From: Actinotalea solisilvae | GTDB taxonomy: Bacteria > Actinomycetota > Actinomycetes > Actinomycetales > Cellulomonadaceae | DNA: 64,000 bases | NCBI RefSeq assembly: GCF_016464425.1 | Contig: NZ_JADDKQ010000008.1 | Coordinates: forward strand, 1 to 64,000 | Direction: 5' to 3' | In this document: in pieces, positions 26,178 through 35,004 of the stretch | Layout of the letters: each line of letters starts with the position of its first letter | Numbering within the stretch: the stretch's first letter is position 1 | The notes under the pieces: generated by a model | Database searches by the model: none | What the model was told of the DNA's origin: nothing | What the model saw: the letters and a program-made list of their open reading frames with translations, nothing else | Made by a program: the position numbers and the translations under genes

Positions 26178-28297
26178 CAGCGCGCGGGCGCCGGCTCGGC
26201 CTCCTGCGCGGCGTCGTCGTCCGCGCCACCCGCCCGGGTCGACGCGCTCGGACCGGCGGCCTCGGCCGTCGCGGGTGCGTCGCCGCCCAGGGCCGTGAGC
26301 AGGGCCGGGCCGTAGCGCTCGAGCTTGGCGCGGCCGACGCCGCTCACGGCGCCGAGCTCGTCGAGCGTGCTCGGCAGGCGGCTGGCGATCTCGCGCAGCG
26401 TCGCGTCGTGGAACACGACGTAGGCGGGCACGCCCTGCTCCTTGGCGGTCGCCGCGCGCCACGCACGGAGGAGCTCGAAGACGTCCGTCGCCTCCGACGA
26501 CAGCTCCGGCCCGGCGACGGCGGCCGCGCGACGCGTCGACCTCGTGCGGGCCGCGCGCGGCGCCTCCCGCCGCAGCGGCACCTCGCGCGCGCCGCGCAGC
26601 ACCTCGGCGCCGGCGTCGGTGAGGCGCAGGGTGCCGTACCCGTCGCCGTCGACCGCGAGCAGGCCCTGCGCGAGCACCTGCCGGACGACGCCGCGCCAGT
26701 CCGGCTCGGAGAGGTCGGTGCCGACGCCGAACACGCTGAGGGACGTGTGCCCGAGCTGCTGTACCCGGGGCGTCTCGCGCCCGAGCAGGATGTCGACGAG
26801 GTGGCCGGCGCCGTAGCGCTGGCCGCGCTGGTCGAGCCGGACGACCGTCGAGAGCAGCTTCTGCGCCGCGACCGTGCCGTCCCACGTCTCGGGCGGGGTG
26901 AGGCAGGTGTCGCAGTTGCCGCACGGCTCGGACGCCTGGCCGAAGTACGCGAGCAGCTGCACGCGGCGGCACGAGACCGTCTCGCAGAGCGCGAGCATCG
27001 CGTCGAGGTGCGCGGACAGCCGCCGTCGGTGGGCGGCGTCGCCCTCCGACGTGTCGATCATGCGCCGCTGCTGGACCACGTCCTGCAGCCCGTACGCGAG
27101 CCAGGCCGTCGACGGCAGGCCGTCGCGTCCCGCACGGCCCGTCTCCTGGTAGTAGCCCTCGACCGACTTGGGCAGGTCGAGGTGCGCGACGAACCGCACG
27201 TCGGGCTTGTCGATGCCCATCCCGAACGCGATCGTCGCGACCATGACGAGGCCGTCCTCGCGCAGGAACCGCGCCTGGTTCGCCGACCGCACGCGCCGGT
27301 CGAGACCCGCGTGGTACGGCAGGGCGGTGATGCCCTGGGCGGTGAGGAAGTCCGCGGTCTGCTCGACCGAGGCGCGGCTCAGGCAGTAGACGATGCCGGC
27401 GTCGCCCGCGTGCTCGGTGCGCAGCAGGTCGAGCAGCTGCTGGCGCGGGCTCGCCTTGGGGACGATCCGGTACTGGATGTTGGGCCGGTCGAAGCTCGCG
27501 ACGAAGTGCCGGGCGCCCGACTCCTCGCGCAGGTCGAGCCGCTGCGCGATCTCGGCGTGCGTCGCCTCGGTCGCCGTCGCGGTGAGCGCGATCCGGGGCA
27601 CGGCCGGCCACCGCTCGTGCAGCACCGAGAGCTGCAGGTAGTCGGGCCGGAAGTCGTGCCCCCACTGGGACACGCAGTGGGCCTCGTCGATCGCGAACAG
27701 CGCGATCTCGCCCCGGTCGAGCAGCTCGAGCGTCGACGGCGCGCGCAGCCGCTCGGGCGCGAGGTAGAGCAGGTCGAGCTCGCCCTCGACGTAGGCGCGC
27801 TCGACCGCGCGGCGCTGCGTCGGGTCCTGCGTCGAGTTGAGGAAGCCGGCCCGCACGCCCGCCGCCGACAGCGCGTCGACCTGGTCCTGCATGAGCGCGA
27901 TGAGCGGCGAGACGACGACGCCCGTGCCCGGCCGGACCAGCGCGGGGACCTGGTAGCACAGCGACTTGCCCGAGCCGGTCGGCATGAGGACGAGCGCGTC
28001 CCCGCCCGCGACGACCGTGTCGATGATCGCGGCCTGCTCGCCGCGGAGGCTGTCGTAGCCCCAGACCTCGCGCAGCACCTCGATCGGCGTCGGCGCGGGG
28101 CCGACCCGCTCGGCCACCCGGCGCGCGGGCGCGGCGACCGGCAGCGGGGCGTCGGCGACCGGTGCGCGCACCTCGGGGGGCGGCGCGGCGTCGTACTCCG
28201 GGTCGTACGGCGGCTCGTCCAGGACGTCGTCGTACGAGACGTCGTACGGCAGGTCGGGGACCGGGGCGGACCGGTCCGGTCGCGACGTCGAGGGCAC
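26177..28297 (-). CDS. recQ: ATP-dependent DNA helicase RecQ
   Basis: A 706-residue 3'-5' DNA helicase acting in recombination and fork repair. Domains in order: an acidic Pro-rich lead of about 65 residues; helicase core with Walker A TGSGKS (Lys111), DEAH box 204-207 and the aromatic loop [15 protein letters not shown]; motif [11 protein letters not shown] near 385-393; a zinc-binding site with C443, C459, C462 and C465; RQC winged helix (to about 560); and a C-terminal HRDC-like domain around residues 600-680. The GTG at 28297 is supported by a TAGGCT box 6 bases upstream. Co-transcribed with the AEC permease. Confidence 0.95.
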   Translation of the reverse strand: MPSTSRPDRSAPVPDLPYDVSYDDVLDEPPYDPEYDAAPPPEVRAPVADAPLPVAAPARRVAERVGPAPTPIEVLREVWGYDSLRGEQAAIIDTVVAGGDALVLMPTGSGKSLCYQVPALVRPGTGVVVSPLIALMQDQVDALSAAGVRAGFLNSTQDPTQRRAVERAYVEGELDLLYLAPERLRAPSTLELLDRGEIALFAIDEAHCVSQWGHDFRPDYLQLSVLHERWPAVPRIALTATATEATHAEIAQRLDLREESGARHFVASFDRPNIQYRIVPKASPRQQLLDLLRTEHAGDAGIVYCLSRASVEQTADFLTAQGITALPYHAGLDRRVRSANQARFLREDGLVMVATIAFGMGIDKPDVRFVAHLDLPKSVEGYYQETGRAGRDGLPSTAWLAYGLQDVVQQRRMIDTSEGDAAHRRRLSAHLDAMLALCETVSCRRVQLLAYFGQASEPCGNCDTCLTPPETWDGTVAAQKLLSTVVRLDQRGQRYGAGHLVDILLGRETPRVQQLGHTSLSVFGVGTDLSEPDWRGVVRQVLAQGLLAVDGDGYGTLRLTDAGAEVLRGAREVPLRREAPRAARTRSTRRAAAVAGPELSSEATDVFELLRAWRAATAKEQGVPAYVVFHDATLREIASRLPSTLDELGAVSGVGRAKLERYGPALLTALGGDAPATAEAAGPSASTRAGGADDDAAQEAEPAPAR

Positions 28298-28303
28298 CTC
28301 ACC

Positions 28304-28309
28304 AGCCTA
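28304..28309 (-). promoter_or_regulatory. -10-like TAGGCT box for recQ
   Basis: Minus-strand TAGGCT ending 6 bases before the GTG at 28297; indicates a leaderless recQ message. Confidence 0.65.
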
Positions 28310-28439
28310 CGTTCCGGCGCCGACGCCCCGGCCGGCCGTCCACAGGTGTGCGCCGCGCCCGGCGAGGAGCCAGGCTGTCCGGTGACCACGAGGAGACCCA
28401 TGGGGCCATCGCGGCAGCCCACCTCCGGCGCCGGGCCGC

Positions 28440-28931
28440 TCAGGCGACGTCGGGCGCGCTCTCCACGCGCAGCACCGGGAAGCGCGCGGCGACGCGGGCG
28501 AACTCCTCGACCGGCGCACCGACCGGCACGGGGATGTGCGGCCGCCCACCCGGCGCGAGCTCGACGTAGCGCCGCAGGACCGGCGCGCGGTCCGCGACGG
28601 CGACGTCCACGAGCCGCACCGGCTCGGCGCGCGGCGCGTGCAGGATGGCGCGGCCGTCCGCCGCGCGGACGTTGCGCAGCCACTGGACGTCCTCGCCGAG
28701 CATCGAGACGAGGTAGCGCTCGCCGCCCAGGCGCACGAGCACGAGGGGCAGCGAGACGGTGCGGCCCGAGACCCGCCCGCGCACGTCGAGCGTGACGCCG
28801 CGCCCGCCGAACGAGAGGATGCCGCGCCGGAACTGCCACGCGGCCACGGCGTTCATCGGCCGGGCCATCCAGTTGGGCCCGCCGCTGCGGTACATCCACC
28901 GGGCCGCGCGCTGCGGCAGGGCCGCGCGCAT
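28440..28931 (-). CDS. Ddn-like deazaflavin/nitroreductase-family protein
   Basis: A 163-residue protein: a short helical lead, then GVTLDVRGRVSGRTVSLPLVL and YLVSMLGEDVQWLRNVRAADG, the pattern of the F420-dependent nitroreductase (Ddn/DUF385) group. The W-x-x-N in the second motif is the usual cofactor-proximal segment. Substrate unknown. It follows the upstream membrane gene with a one-base overlap (TGATG at 28931), so the two form an operon. Paralogue of the protein at 13426-13914. Confidence 0.78.
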   Translation of the reverse strand: MRAALPQRAARWMYRSGGPNWMARPMNAVAAWQFRRGILSFGGRGVTLDVRGRVSGRTVSLPLVLVRLGGERYLVSMLGEDVQWLRNVRAADGRAILHAPRAEPVRLVDVAVADRAPVLRRYVELAPGGRPHIPVPVGAPVEEFARVAARFPVLRVESAPDVA

Positions 28932-29392
28932 CAGGCCACCCAGCCCGGCTGCGTCGCCCAGACCGCGCGCATCGCCGCGGTGAGGACGGTCGCCGTCGTG
29001 AGCAGGACGCCGAGGGACGCGAGCACGAGCGCCACCTGCGCGACGCGCGGCGCCGTGCCCGCCGTCCGGCCGGGCCGGAGCCAGCGCCACACGACGGCGA
29101 GCACGACGGCCAGGAGCACGAACGCCGCGACCGTCAGCGCGTCGGAGCCGTGCGCGTGCGTCGCGACCTCCTCGGGGAGGTCCGCCGGCGTCGCGGCCGA
29201 CAGCTCGTCGAGCAGGTCCCCGCCCGCCTCGCCCGCCCAGGCGCACAGACCGAAGGCGATCGTCGCGGCGGCGACGAGCCCGGCTCGCGTGCCGCGTCGG
29301 GACCCCGCTGCGAGCGCGTAGACGAGCGCGAGCAGGGCCGCGAGGGGTGCGACGATGACGGCCACGTGGCCGACGACGACGTGGGCGGGCAT
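28931..29392 (-). CDS. Predicted four-helix membrane protein
   Basis: A 153-residue protein with four hydrophobic segments (about 3-28, 38-58, 85-108 and 120-145). A short acidic loop and a His-bearing segment (EEVATHAHGSDALTV) lie between helices 2 and 3. The layout recalls DUF2231-type membrane proteins, but I am not sure. ATG 29392 is preferred to 29395 because GGAG then has a five-base spacer. Divergent from a TetR gene, which probably regulates it and the Ddn-like gene behind it. Confidence 0.65.
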   Translation of the reverse strand: MPAHVVVGHVAVIVAPLAALLALVYALAAGSRRGTRAGLVAAATIAFGLCAWAGEAGGDLLDELSAATPADLPEEVATHAHGSDALTVAAFVLLAVVLAVVWRWLRPGRTAGTAPRVAQVALVLASLGVLLTTATVLTAAMRAVWATQPGWVA

Positions 29393-29418
29393 CATGGCTC
29401 CGGTCGGCTCGTTGGAAC

Positions 29419-29437
29419 TTGGTATCTCATGTCCCAA
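29419..29437. promoter_or_regulatory. Candidate TetR operator
   Basis: Imperfect dyad TTGGnA ... TnCCAA in the 55-base gap between the divergent membrane gene and TetR gene. Its A+T content is higher than its surroundings. Confidence 0.4.
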
Positions 29438-29447
29438 AGGTAGGTCT

Positions 29448-30317
29448 GTGGCAGGCACCGGTCAACATCCCGAGCGCACGCGTCGCGCCCGTCTGAGCGA
29501 CGCCGAGACGGAGCGGCGCGTCCTCGACGCCGCGCTCGACGCGCTCGCGACCCACGGCATCACGGTGGGTCTCGACGGGCTGCGCTTCGAGGACGTCATC
29601 CGCGCCGCCGACGTCTCGCGCACGTCGGCCTACCGCCGCTGGCCCACGCGGGAGGCCTTCCTCGACGACGTGCTCCTCGCGCTCGCGCGGGGCAGCGAGC
29701 TCCCCACGATCGGCGAGCAGGTCACGGCCGAGGCGACGTCGCTCCTCGACACGGTCGCCGACGACCTCGTCTCACCCGCCGGCCGGCGCGACCTGCTGGT
29801 CGAGCTGCACCGCCTCGCCTTCCGGGCCGACGTGGGCGCGACGCTCGCGTCCCCGCAGTTCCAGACCTACCTCGCCCTGCGCGCGGCCTTCGTCGGCGTG
29901 CCGAGCCCAGAGCTGCGGGCCGCGCTCGCCGAGGCTCTCGCGCGCAGCGAACGACGGGCCGTCGCGCGCGGGCGCGCCGTCATCGGTGGCGTCGCCCGGC
30001 TCTTCGGGCTGCGGCTCGCCGCGCCGCTCGCCGGGGAGGAGGGGCTCGACGTCGTCGCGCGCACGGTCAGCGCCGCGACCAACGGGTTCATGGTCGCGGC
30101 GCTCGCGGACCCGGGGCTCGTGCACGACACGCGTCCCCTCGCGCCCTACGGCTCCAGGCGCACGGCGGAGTGGTCGGTGCCCGTGCTGGCGCTCACGGGG
30201 ATCGTGCTGGGCCACCTCGAGGAGGACCCGGGCGCGAGCGTCCCGCCGCCCGACGCGCTCGTGACCGGCCTGCGCGGTCTCGTCGCCGTGGGCGCGGAGG
30301 CCGCGGACAGCGCCTGA
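29448..30317 (+). CDS. TetR/AcrR-family regulator, extended form
   Basis: A 289-residue regulator, longer than the usual 190-220. The HTH is in residues about 20-65 (GLRFEDVIRAADVSRTSAYRRWPTREAF, shown here as FEDVIRAADVSRTSAYRRW). The large C-terminal region presumably binds ligand and makes the dimer. GTG 29448 is chosen because AAAGG is seven bases upstream and the HTH then sits at the normal distance from the start. Likely targets are its own gene and the divergent membrane/Ddn-like operon. Confidence 0.82.
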   Translation: MAGTGQHPERTRRARLSDAETERRVLDAALDALATHGITVGLDGLRFEDVIRAADVSRTSAYRRWPTREAFLDDVLLALARGSELPTIGEQVTAEATSLLDTVADDLVSPAGRRDLLVELHRLAFRADVGATLASPQFQTYLALRAAFVGVPSPELRAALAEALARSERRAVARGRAVIGGVARLFGLRLAAPLAGEEGLDVVARTVSAATNGFMVAALADPGLVHDTRPLAPYGSRRTAEWSVPVLALTGIVLGHLEEDPGASVPPPDALVTGLRGLVAVGAEAADSA

Positions 30318-30381
30318 CGCCGGACGGGTGACCGCGCGGCGTCCGGGCGCCGTCGGCCCTCCCGAGGTCGCCGCCCGACGG

Positions 30382-30387
30382 TAGCGT
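30382..30387 (+). promoter_or_regulatory. -10-like TAGCGT box
   Basis: TAGCGT 25 bases upstream of ATG 30413, with GGGGAGG between as ribosome site. Confidence 0.5.
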
Positions 30388-30412
30388 CCGACGCGGACGC
30401 AGGGGAGGCGAG

Positions 30413-30749
30413 ATGTCGGAGCAGGGGTACGGGGCGCCGTACGCGGGCGGGCCGGGTCACGGCGGGCAGCCGTCCGACCTCGTGCCGCCGACCTCCCCGG
30501 CGCCGCGGGACGCCGCGGGACCACGCGCGCCGCACCGGCCGTGGTCGACGGTCCTGCTCGTGGAGCACTCGCTGAGCGCCGCGCTCGGTGCTCGGCGCCT
30601 TCTCGGGCGGGGACCCGCTCCTGGTCCTCACCGTCGCGCTCCTGCCGGGCCTCTACTGCCTCACGGGCGTCGCGCTGGTGCGGCGCCTGCGAACCGCCCG
30701 GCCACCGGTGGTGTCGGACGGCTCGTCTAGCCTGGCCGCATGGCACTGA
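30413..30749 (+). pseudogene. Frameshifted small membrane protein gene
   Basis: The start is good: GGGGAGG then ATG 30413, encoding a Gly/Pro-rich proline tail (YGAPYAGGPGHGGQPSDLVPP) and the beginning of a hydrophobic segment (WSTVLLV). After about base 30589 the frame loses hydrophobicity. Removing one base near 30590 restores a continuous protein that goes on GAFSGGDPLLVLTVALLPGL, a clear membrane helix, and ends at TGA 30747-30749. The intact product would be about 111 residues with two helices, a common actinobacterial Gly/Pro-tail membrane protein design. Either a real one-base insertion or a sequencing error. Confidence 0.7.
30728..30733 (+). promoter_or_regulatory. -10-like TAGCCT box for nfo
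   Basis: TAGCCT ending 6 bases before ATG 30740, inside the end of the frameshifted gene. Confidence 0.65.
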
Positions 30750-31501
30750 TCGGAGCGCACGTCAGGGACGGTGACCCCGCGACGGCTGGGGCGGAGGTCG
30801 GTGCCGAGGCGGTGCAGTTCTTCCTCGCGGACCCGCAGGGCTGGAAGAAGCCCCAGCCGCGCGAGGACGCGGACGCGATCGTGGCCTCGGGCCTCGGTGT
30901 CTACGTGCACGCGCCGTACCTGGTCAACGTGGCGTCGACCAACAACAAGATCCGCATCCCCAGCCGCAAGATGATCGCCGAGCACGCGGCGGCCGCAGCC
31001 ACGCTGGGCGGCAAGGGCCTCATCGTCCACGGCGGGCACGTCGGCGAGGGTGACGACATCGCGGTCGGCGTCGACAACTGGCGCAAGACGTTCGAGCGCG
31101 CGACCTTCCCCGTCCTGGTCCTCGTCGAGAACACCGCGGGCGGGGAGAACGCGTGCGCGCGCACGCTCGACCGCATCGCGATGCTCTGGGACGCCATCGG
31201 CGGGTACGACGTCGGCTTCTGCCTCGACACCTGCCACGCCTGGGCGGCGGGGGAGGACCTCGAGACGATCGTCGACCGGGTCAAGGCCATCACCGGTCGC
31301 ATCGACCTCGTCCACGCCAACAGCTCGCGCGACGAGTTCGGCTCGAGCCGCGACCGGCACGCCAACTTCGCGACGGGGACGATCCCGCCCGAGCTCATCG
31401 CCCACGTCGTCCGGGAGGCGGGCTGCGACGCGCTCGTCGAGACGCCCGCCGAGCGGCAGGCGGAGGACATCGCGTTCCTCCGGGCGGCGCTCGCGGGCTG
31501 A
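30740..31501 (+). CDS. nfo: Deoxyribonuclease IV (AP endonuclease)
   Basis: A 253-residue TIM-barrel AP endonuclease that cuts DNA 5' to abasic sites in base-excision repair. All nine metal ligands of the family can be matched: His57 (YVHAPY), His97 (IVHGGH), Glu130 (VEN), Asp163 and His166 (LDTCHAW), His192 (VHAN), Asp205 and His207 (DRHAN), and Glu234 (VETP). Length is slightly below the 280 residues of E. coli Nfo. The start is fixed by a TAGCCT box 6 bases upstream. Confidence 0.93.
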   Translation: MALIGAHVRDGDPATAGAEVGAEAVQFFLADPQGWKKPQPREDADAIVASGLGVYVHAPYLVNVASTNNKIRIPSRKMIAEHAAAAATLGGKGLIVHGGHVGEGDDIAVGVDNWRKTFERATFPVLVLVENTAGGENACARTLDRIAMLWDAIGGYDVGFCLDTCHAWAAGEDLETIVDRVKAITGRIDLVHANSSRDEFGSSRDRHANFATGTIPPELIAHVVREAGCDALVETPAERQAEDIAFLRAALAG

Positions 31502-31569
31502 GGCGGGCGGGCGCCCTCAGCGGCGCCGGTACCCGACGCGGGACGGCGTCGCACGGGGCACCGACCGCC

Positions 31570-32658
31570 TCAGCCGGACGCGCGGGACAGGGGTCGCACG
31601 GCGTCGGCCAGCCAGTCGGCGAGCCGCGGCGTCGGTACGCCGAGGCGGTCCGGGTCGGCGTGCGCGAGGAGCCTGCGCCACGACTCGCAGCGCTGCACGC
31701 TCGCGAGGCGGTCGGCCGCCTCGACCAGGCGTGCGGCGTCCGCGCCCGGCGCGATCCCCCAGGCGTCCAGGACGGCGTCCCCGAGCCGGGCGGCCACCGC
31801 GTCGTCGGGCGCGGGCGGTCCGGGCCAGCTCCCGGTCGCCATGCGCACGGGCACCTGCAGCGCGGCGAACGGGTGCGACCAGAACGCGTCCCCGACGTCG
31901 AAGAGGCGGAACCCGCCCCCGTCGCGCGGCACCGCGTTGCCGACGCTGACGTCGCCCGGCTGGAACGTCGACGGGATGCCGGAGCGGGCGAGCTCGTCGA
32001 AGCCCTGCGCCACGCCCCTCAGCCCGCGCAGGAGCGCCCGGGCCTCGTCCGGGGCGACGCGCTGCGGGTCGCCGGGCGGGAGCCGCCGCAGCCGCTCGAC
32101 GAGAGCCGTGACGTGCTCCTCGGCCTGACCGGCGTCGAGGGCGGGCAGTCCAGCGGCCGCGAGCTCGGTGTGGTGGCCGCGGAGGGCGACCTGGAGCCGG
32201 GCCGCGTGGGCCACGAGCGCCTCCCAGTCGCCGGTCGTCACGGCGCCACGGTCGCGCACGGCGGGCCCGGCGTCGGGGAGTAGCAGCCAGCCCCGGCCGC
32301 TGTCGACCGCGAGCGGCACGACGACGTCGTCGGGCGCGAGCCGGCCGAGGCGGGCCAGGAGGGTCGCCTCGAACGACTGGCCCGGGTTCGTGGCCTTGAA
32401 CCACACGCGCCCCGCGTCGGTGGTCGCGCTGAGCACGGCGGACCAGAAGCGCACGCGGTGCACCTCGAGCGGGCCGCGCAGCGCGACACCGTGCGGGTCG
32501 AGCGCCGCCCGCACCCAGGCCGTCGCGTCGTCGCGGAACCCGTCCGAGGACCAGTGCGCCACGAGGTCGCCCGGGAGCCGGGCGTCGACCGGCGCCGCAG
32601 CGCCGGCCACCGTGCCCTCGTCGGCGGCGGTCTGCGCGCGCGCGTCGGTCCGGGTCAC
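31570..32658 (-). CDS. Aminoglycoside phosphotransferase/choline kinase-like protein
   Basis: A 362-residue protein of the APH fold: a likely ATP-site Lys88 in VWFKATNPGQSFE, and the catalytic loop FQPGDVSVGN followed by LFDVGDA. In the usual HxDxxxxN motif the Asp (236) and Asn (241) are kept but the His two positions before Asp is Pro234; the metal-binding Asp254 is present. It could phosphorylate a small hydroxyl compound, or be a diverged non-resistance member. GTG 32658 starts the chain; no strong ribosome site is seen. Confidence 0.78.
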   Translation of the reverse strand: MTRTDARAQTAADEGTVAGAAAPVDARLPGDLVAHWSSDGFRDDATAWVRAALDPHGVALRGPLEVHRVRFWSAVLSATTDAGRVWFKATNPGQSFEATLLARLGRLAPDDVVVPLAVDSGRGWLLLPDAGPAVRDRGAVTTGDWEALVAHAARLQVALRGHHTELAAAGLPALDAGQAEEHVTALVERLRRLPPGDPQRVAPDEARALLRGLRGVAQGFDELARSGIPSTFQPGDVSVGNAVPRDGGGFRLFDVGDAFWSHPFAALQVPVRMATGSWPGPPAPDDAVAARLGDAVLDAWGIAPGADAARLVEAADRLASVQRCESWRRLLAHADPDRLGVPTPRLADWLADAVRPLSRASG

Positions 32659-32712
32659 GCGACCAGTAGAGCAGCCGCACCCGACGGCGTCGTCGTGCGC
32701 CGGGCACGAGGA

Positions 32713-32739
32713 AGGCCGCCCCCCACCGGGGAGCGGCCT
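32713..32739. terminator. Hairpin terminator
   Basis: Inverted repeat AGGCCGC ... GCGGCCT with an additional CCCC/GGGG inner stem, just after the HesB-like gene (minus strand). Confidence 0.65.
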
Positions 32740-32756
32740 CCGACCTGCGCGGGCGG

Positions 32757-33038
32757 TCAGCCCTGGGCGGCGAGCAGGAAGCCCGGCCCCTCCTCGGACT
32801 GGACCGCGTCGAGCTGCTGGTCGGCCAGCACGGCCGACGTCTCGGGCTCGAGGTAGACCTTGGCGCGCTCGGCGTCGATCACGCTGTCGCCGGCCGGGGC
32901 CTCCGCGACGAGCGACAGCTCGAACGACCCGTCCTGGGCGGGCGACGGCGCGATGCGCAGGCCGCCCTGCTCGGGCAGCCCGGCGCGCTCGGCGATGTCC
33001 TGGACGGCGGCGCGGGCGTTGTCGGTCAGGGTGAGCAC
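32757..33038 (-). CDS. HesB/IscA-like protein lacking the cluster cysteines
   Basis: A 93-residue protein with the HesB fold pattern (LTLTDNARAAVQDIAERAGL, GGLRIAPSP, FELSLVAEAPAGDSVI). A-type iron-sulfur carriers have three conserved Cys; this protein has none, so it cannot carry a cluster in the usual way. Cys-less relatives are common in actinobacteria and their role is unknown. GTG 33038 follows AAGGAG with a six-base spacer. Confidence 0.8.
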   Translation of the reverse strand: MLTLTDNARAAVQDIAERAGLPEQGGLRIAPSPAQDGSFELSLVAEAPAGDSVIDAERAKVYLEPETSAVLADQQLDAVQSEEGPGFLLAAQG

Positions 33039-33187
33039 AGAGCTCTCCTTCGGTTCGTCGTCGATGCCGGTCGGGCATCTCGGGCGTCTCCACCGTCACA
33101 AGCGCAGGGCGCCCCTGGCAAACGCGCGTCTTGCCCAGCGGACACGCACCGCGGGCCTGCGGTCGGGCCCGGCCCGGGCGGCGGGGG

Positions 33188-33766
33188 TCAGGGGCAGACG
33201 ATCCCGAGCGGGTCGCCGAGGGCGGACGCCGCGGCGGACTGGCTGACGGCGAAGAGCGTCGCCCCGGCACCCTGGGCGTCCCCGGCGTCCCAGAGCTCGG
33301 AGGCCTGGATCACCTGCTGGGTCTCGAGCTGGTAGGCGGTCAGCCACTGGGTCGCGACCGGGTCCTGCGGGAGGGACAGCGAGCCGAGCTGGGACGTCAG
33401 CGCGGCGTGCCGTCCGGCGAGGTCGCGCAGCAGCCCGCCGACGACGACGGGGTCCGGCGCGGGCTCGCGGTAGACCGCGTCCAGCGCGAGGTAGGCGTCG
33501 CTGAGCGGCCCGGTCGCCTCGCGGCACAGGGCGTTCACCTCGACCACCCAGGCGGCGAGGGCGTCCTCGGCGGACGTGGTCGGCGTCGTGCTCGGCACCG
33601 CGACGGGCTCGCGGCTCTCGGCGACGCTGGTCGACGGCGGCGGCGTCGGGTCCTCGCGCGTCGTGAGGTAGAGCGCGACGGCGCCCGTCACCGCGGTGAG
33701 GAGCGTCGCGATGGCGGTGAGGACGCCGGCCGTGGTCGTCCAGAAGCTCGGCCGTTCCGCAGGCAT
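33188..33766 (-). CDS. Hypothetical secreted or membrane-anchored protein
   Basis: A 192-residue protein: short basic start, one membrane helix (about residues 10-33, TTTAGVLTAIATLLTAVTG), a Thr/Pro/Ser-rich spacer, then a helical extracytoplasmic domain with two Cys (ALCREATG near the middle and GIVCP at the C-terminus) that may form a disulfide. No family is recognised. ATG 33766 is preferred to 33808. Adjacent lipoprotein 33917-34423 has a similar helical domain with Cys, so they may be related in role. Confidence 0.6.
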   Translation of the reverse strand: MPAERPSFWTTTAGVLTAIATLLTAVTGAVALYLTTREDPTPPPSTSVAESREPVAVPSTTPTTSAEDALAAWVVEVNALCREATGPLSDAYLALDAVYREPAPDPVVVGGLLRDLAGRHAALTSQLGSLSLPQDPVATQWLTAYQLETQQVIQASELWDAGDAQGAGATLFAVSQSAAASALGDPLGIVCP

Positions 33767-33916
33767 GCGTCCCCCCGACCCGTCCGGCACCCGGCGGCGC
33801 TGCGCCACGCGAGGGCGAACACCTTCACGGTGGCGCGCAGGCGGCCCCGGGAGCAGGGCGGGAAGTCCTCGACCGCCGTGACGGACGTCCGCACGCGCGG
33901 GCGGCGGACCGGGGAC

Positions 33917-34423
33917 TCAGGGGAGGGTGAGCCGGCAGCCCGACGCAGGCAGGCCGAGGGCGTCGCGCAGCGCCCTGCTCGCCGCACCGCGCTCCTCGTC
34001 CAGCCGGCCGCGCTCGGCGAGGTGGGCGCCGTACCAGCCGTCCTGCGCCGCGGCGGTGAGGAGGAACTCGTCCTCCGCCTCGACCGCGGCGATGAAGTCC
34101 TGCGCCGGTGCCGCCGCTCCTTCGGGGAAGCGGATCGCCCGGACGTCGGCGAGGAACGCCTGGTCGATCTCGGCGGCGCGACGCATGTCGTCGAGCGACA
34201 TCATCATGTTCTGCGCGGCGATGGTGTCGGACAGCTCGATGCGGTCCAGGAGCGCCTCGTGCGTCGCGTTCGCGTAGGCCTGTGCCGCCTGGGAGACCCC
34301 CGGCGGGGCCGGCGGGTCGCACTGCGTCGCGGCCTGCGGCGCGACGGGCGTGAGCGCGCAGCCCGTGAGCGTCGCCGCCACGAGCAGGCCGACGACGGCG
34401 GTCCGGAGCGCGGGGGGCTTCAT
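33917..34423 (-). CDS. Hypothetical lipoprotein
   Basis: A 168-residue lipoprotein: signal peptide with lipobox LTGC (Cys22), then an Ala-rich helical domain of about 130 residues with repeated acidic and Ala segments, and a C-terminal Cys (GCRLTLP) that may pair with the Cys near residue 35. Helical bundle lipoproteins of this kind are common cell-surface proteins of unknown role. It precedes the neighbouring TM-anchored protein on the same strand by 150 bases. Confidence 0.72.
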   Translation of the reverse strand: MKPPALRTAVVGLLVAATLTGCALTPVAPQAATQCDPPAPPGVSQAAQAYANATHEALLDRIELSDTIAAQNMMMSLDDMRRAAEIDQAFLADVRAIRFPEGAAAPAQDFIAAVEAEDEFLLTAAAQDGWYGAHLAERGRLDEERGAASRALRDALGLPASGCRLTLP

Positions 34424-34527
34424 GGCAGAGGTGTCGACCGATCGACCACGTGCCTTGAGGGGACGTGCCGATCCTGGCGGGGAGGCCGACGTCGGGGTGC
34501 CGGCCCACGTCACGCCGCGCGAGCCCG

Positions 34528-35004
34528 TCAGCGGTAGAAGCCCTCGCGGAGGTTGATGCCGTGCTCGACCCAGGCCTTGAGCGCGGACAGCATGCTGCTC
34601 CAGCCCTCGCAGTTGCCGAAGGCGGCGCGGGCGCCGTCGGCGGTCGGCTGCCACGAGCTCTCGGTGATGGTGACGAGCGTGCGCGCGTCGTCGTCGAGGG
34701 GCTCGAGCTCGAAGACCGTGCGGGTGCGGCCCTCGGCCGACGTCGTCGCGTCGCCGTCCCACTCGATGACGATGCGGCGGGGCGGCGCGGCCTCGACGAC
34801 CGAGACGGGGAAGGCGCCCGGGTGGTCGGCGAACTCCCAGCTGACCTCGGTGCCTCCCTCGAGCCGGCCGCGCGCGCCGCCCGTCGTGAAGTAGCGGGAG
34901 AGCTGGTCGGGGTCGGCGATGGCCTCGTAGACCTCGGCGCACGGGCGCGCGACACGCCCGGAGACGGTGAAGGACAGCTCGGTGAGCGGTGCGGTGTTGG
35001 ACAT
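34528..35004 (-). CDS. SRPBCC/AHSA1-domain protein
   Basis: A 158-residue START-like protein: FTVSGRVARPCAEVYEAIADPDQLSRYF at the start (SRPBCC lipid-binding fold), VSWEFADHPGAFPVSVVE in the middle and GWSSMLSALKAWVEHG at the end. It is the same type as the protein at 21675-22154 but from a different, divergent arrangement with ArsR. Ligand unknown. Its ATG lies inside the ArsR palindrome, 16 bases from the ArsR ATG. Confidence 0.88.
   Translation of the reverse strand: MSNTAPLTELSFTVSGRVARPCAEVYEAIADPDQLSRYFTTGGARGRLEGGTEVSWEFADHPGAFPVSVVEAAPPRRIVIEWDGDATTSAEGRTRTVFELEPLDDDARTLVTITESSWQPTADGARAAFGNCEGWSSMLSALKAWVEHGINLREGFYR

Noticed and set aside
30541..30774. 78-codon frame beginning MVDGPARGAL inside the frameshifted gene
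   Set aside because: Arg/Ser/Ala-rich, no ribosome site; the frameshift explanation accounts for the hydrophobic sequence.
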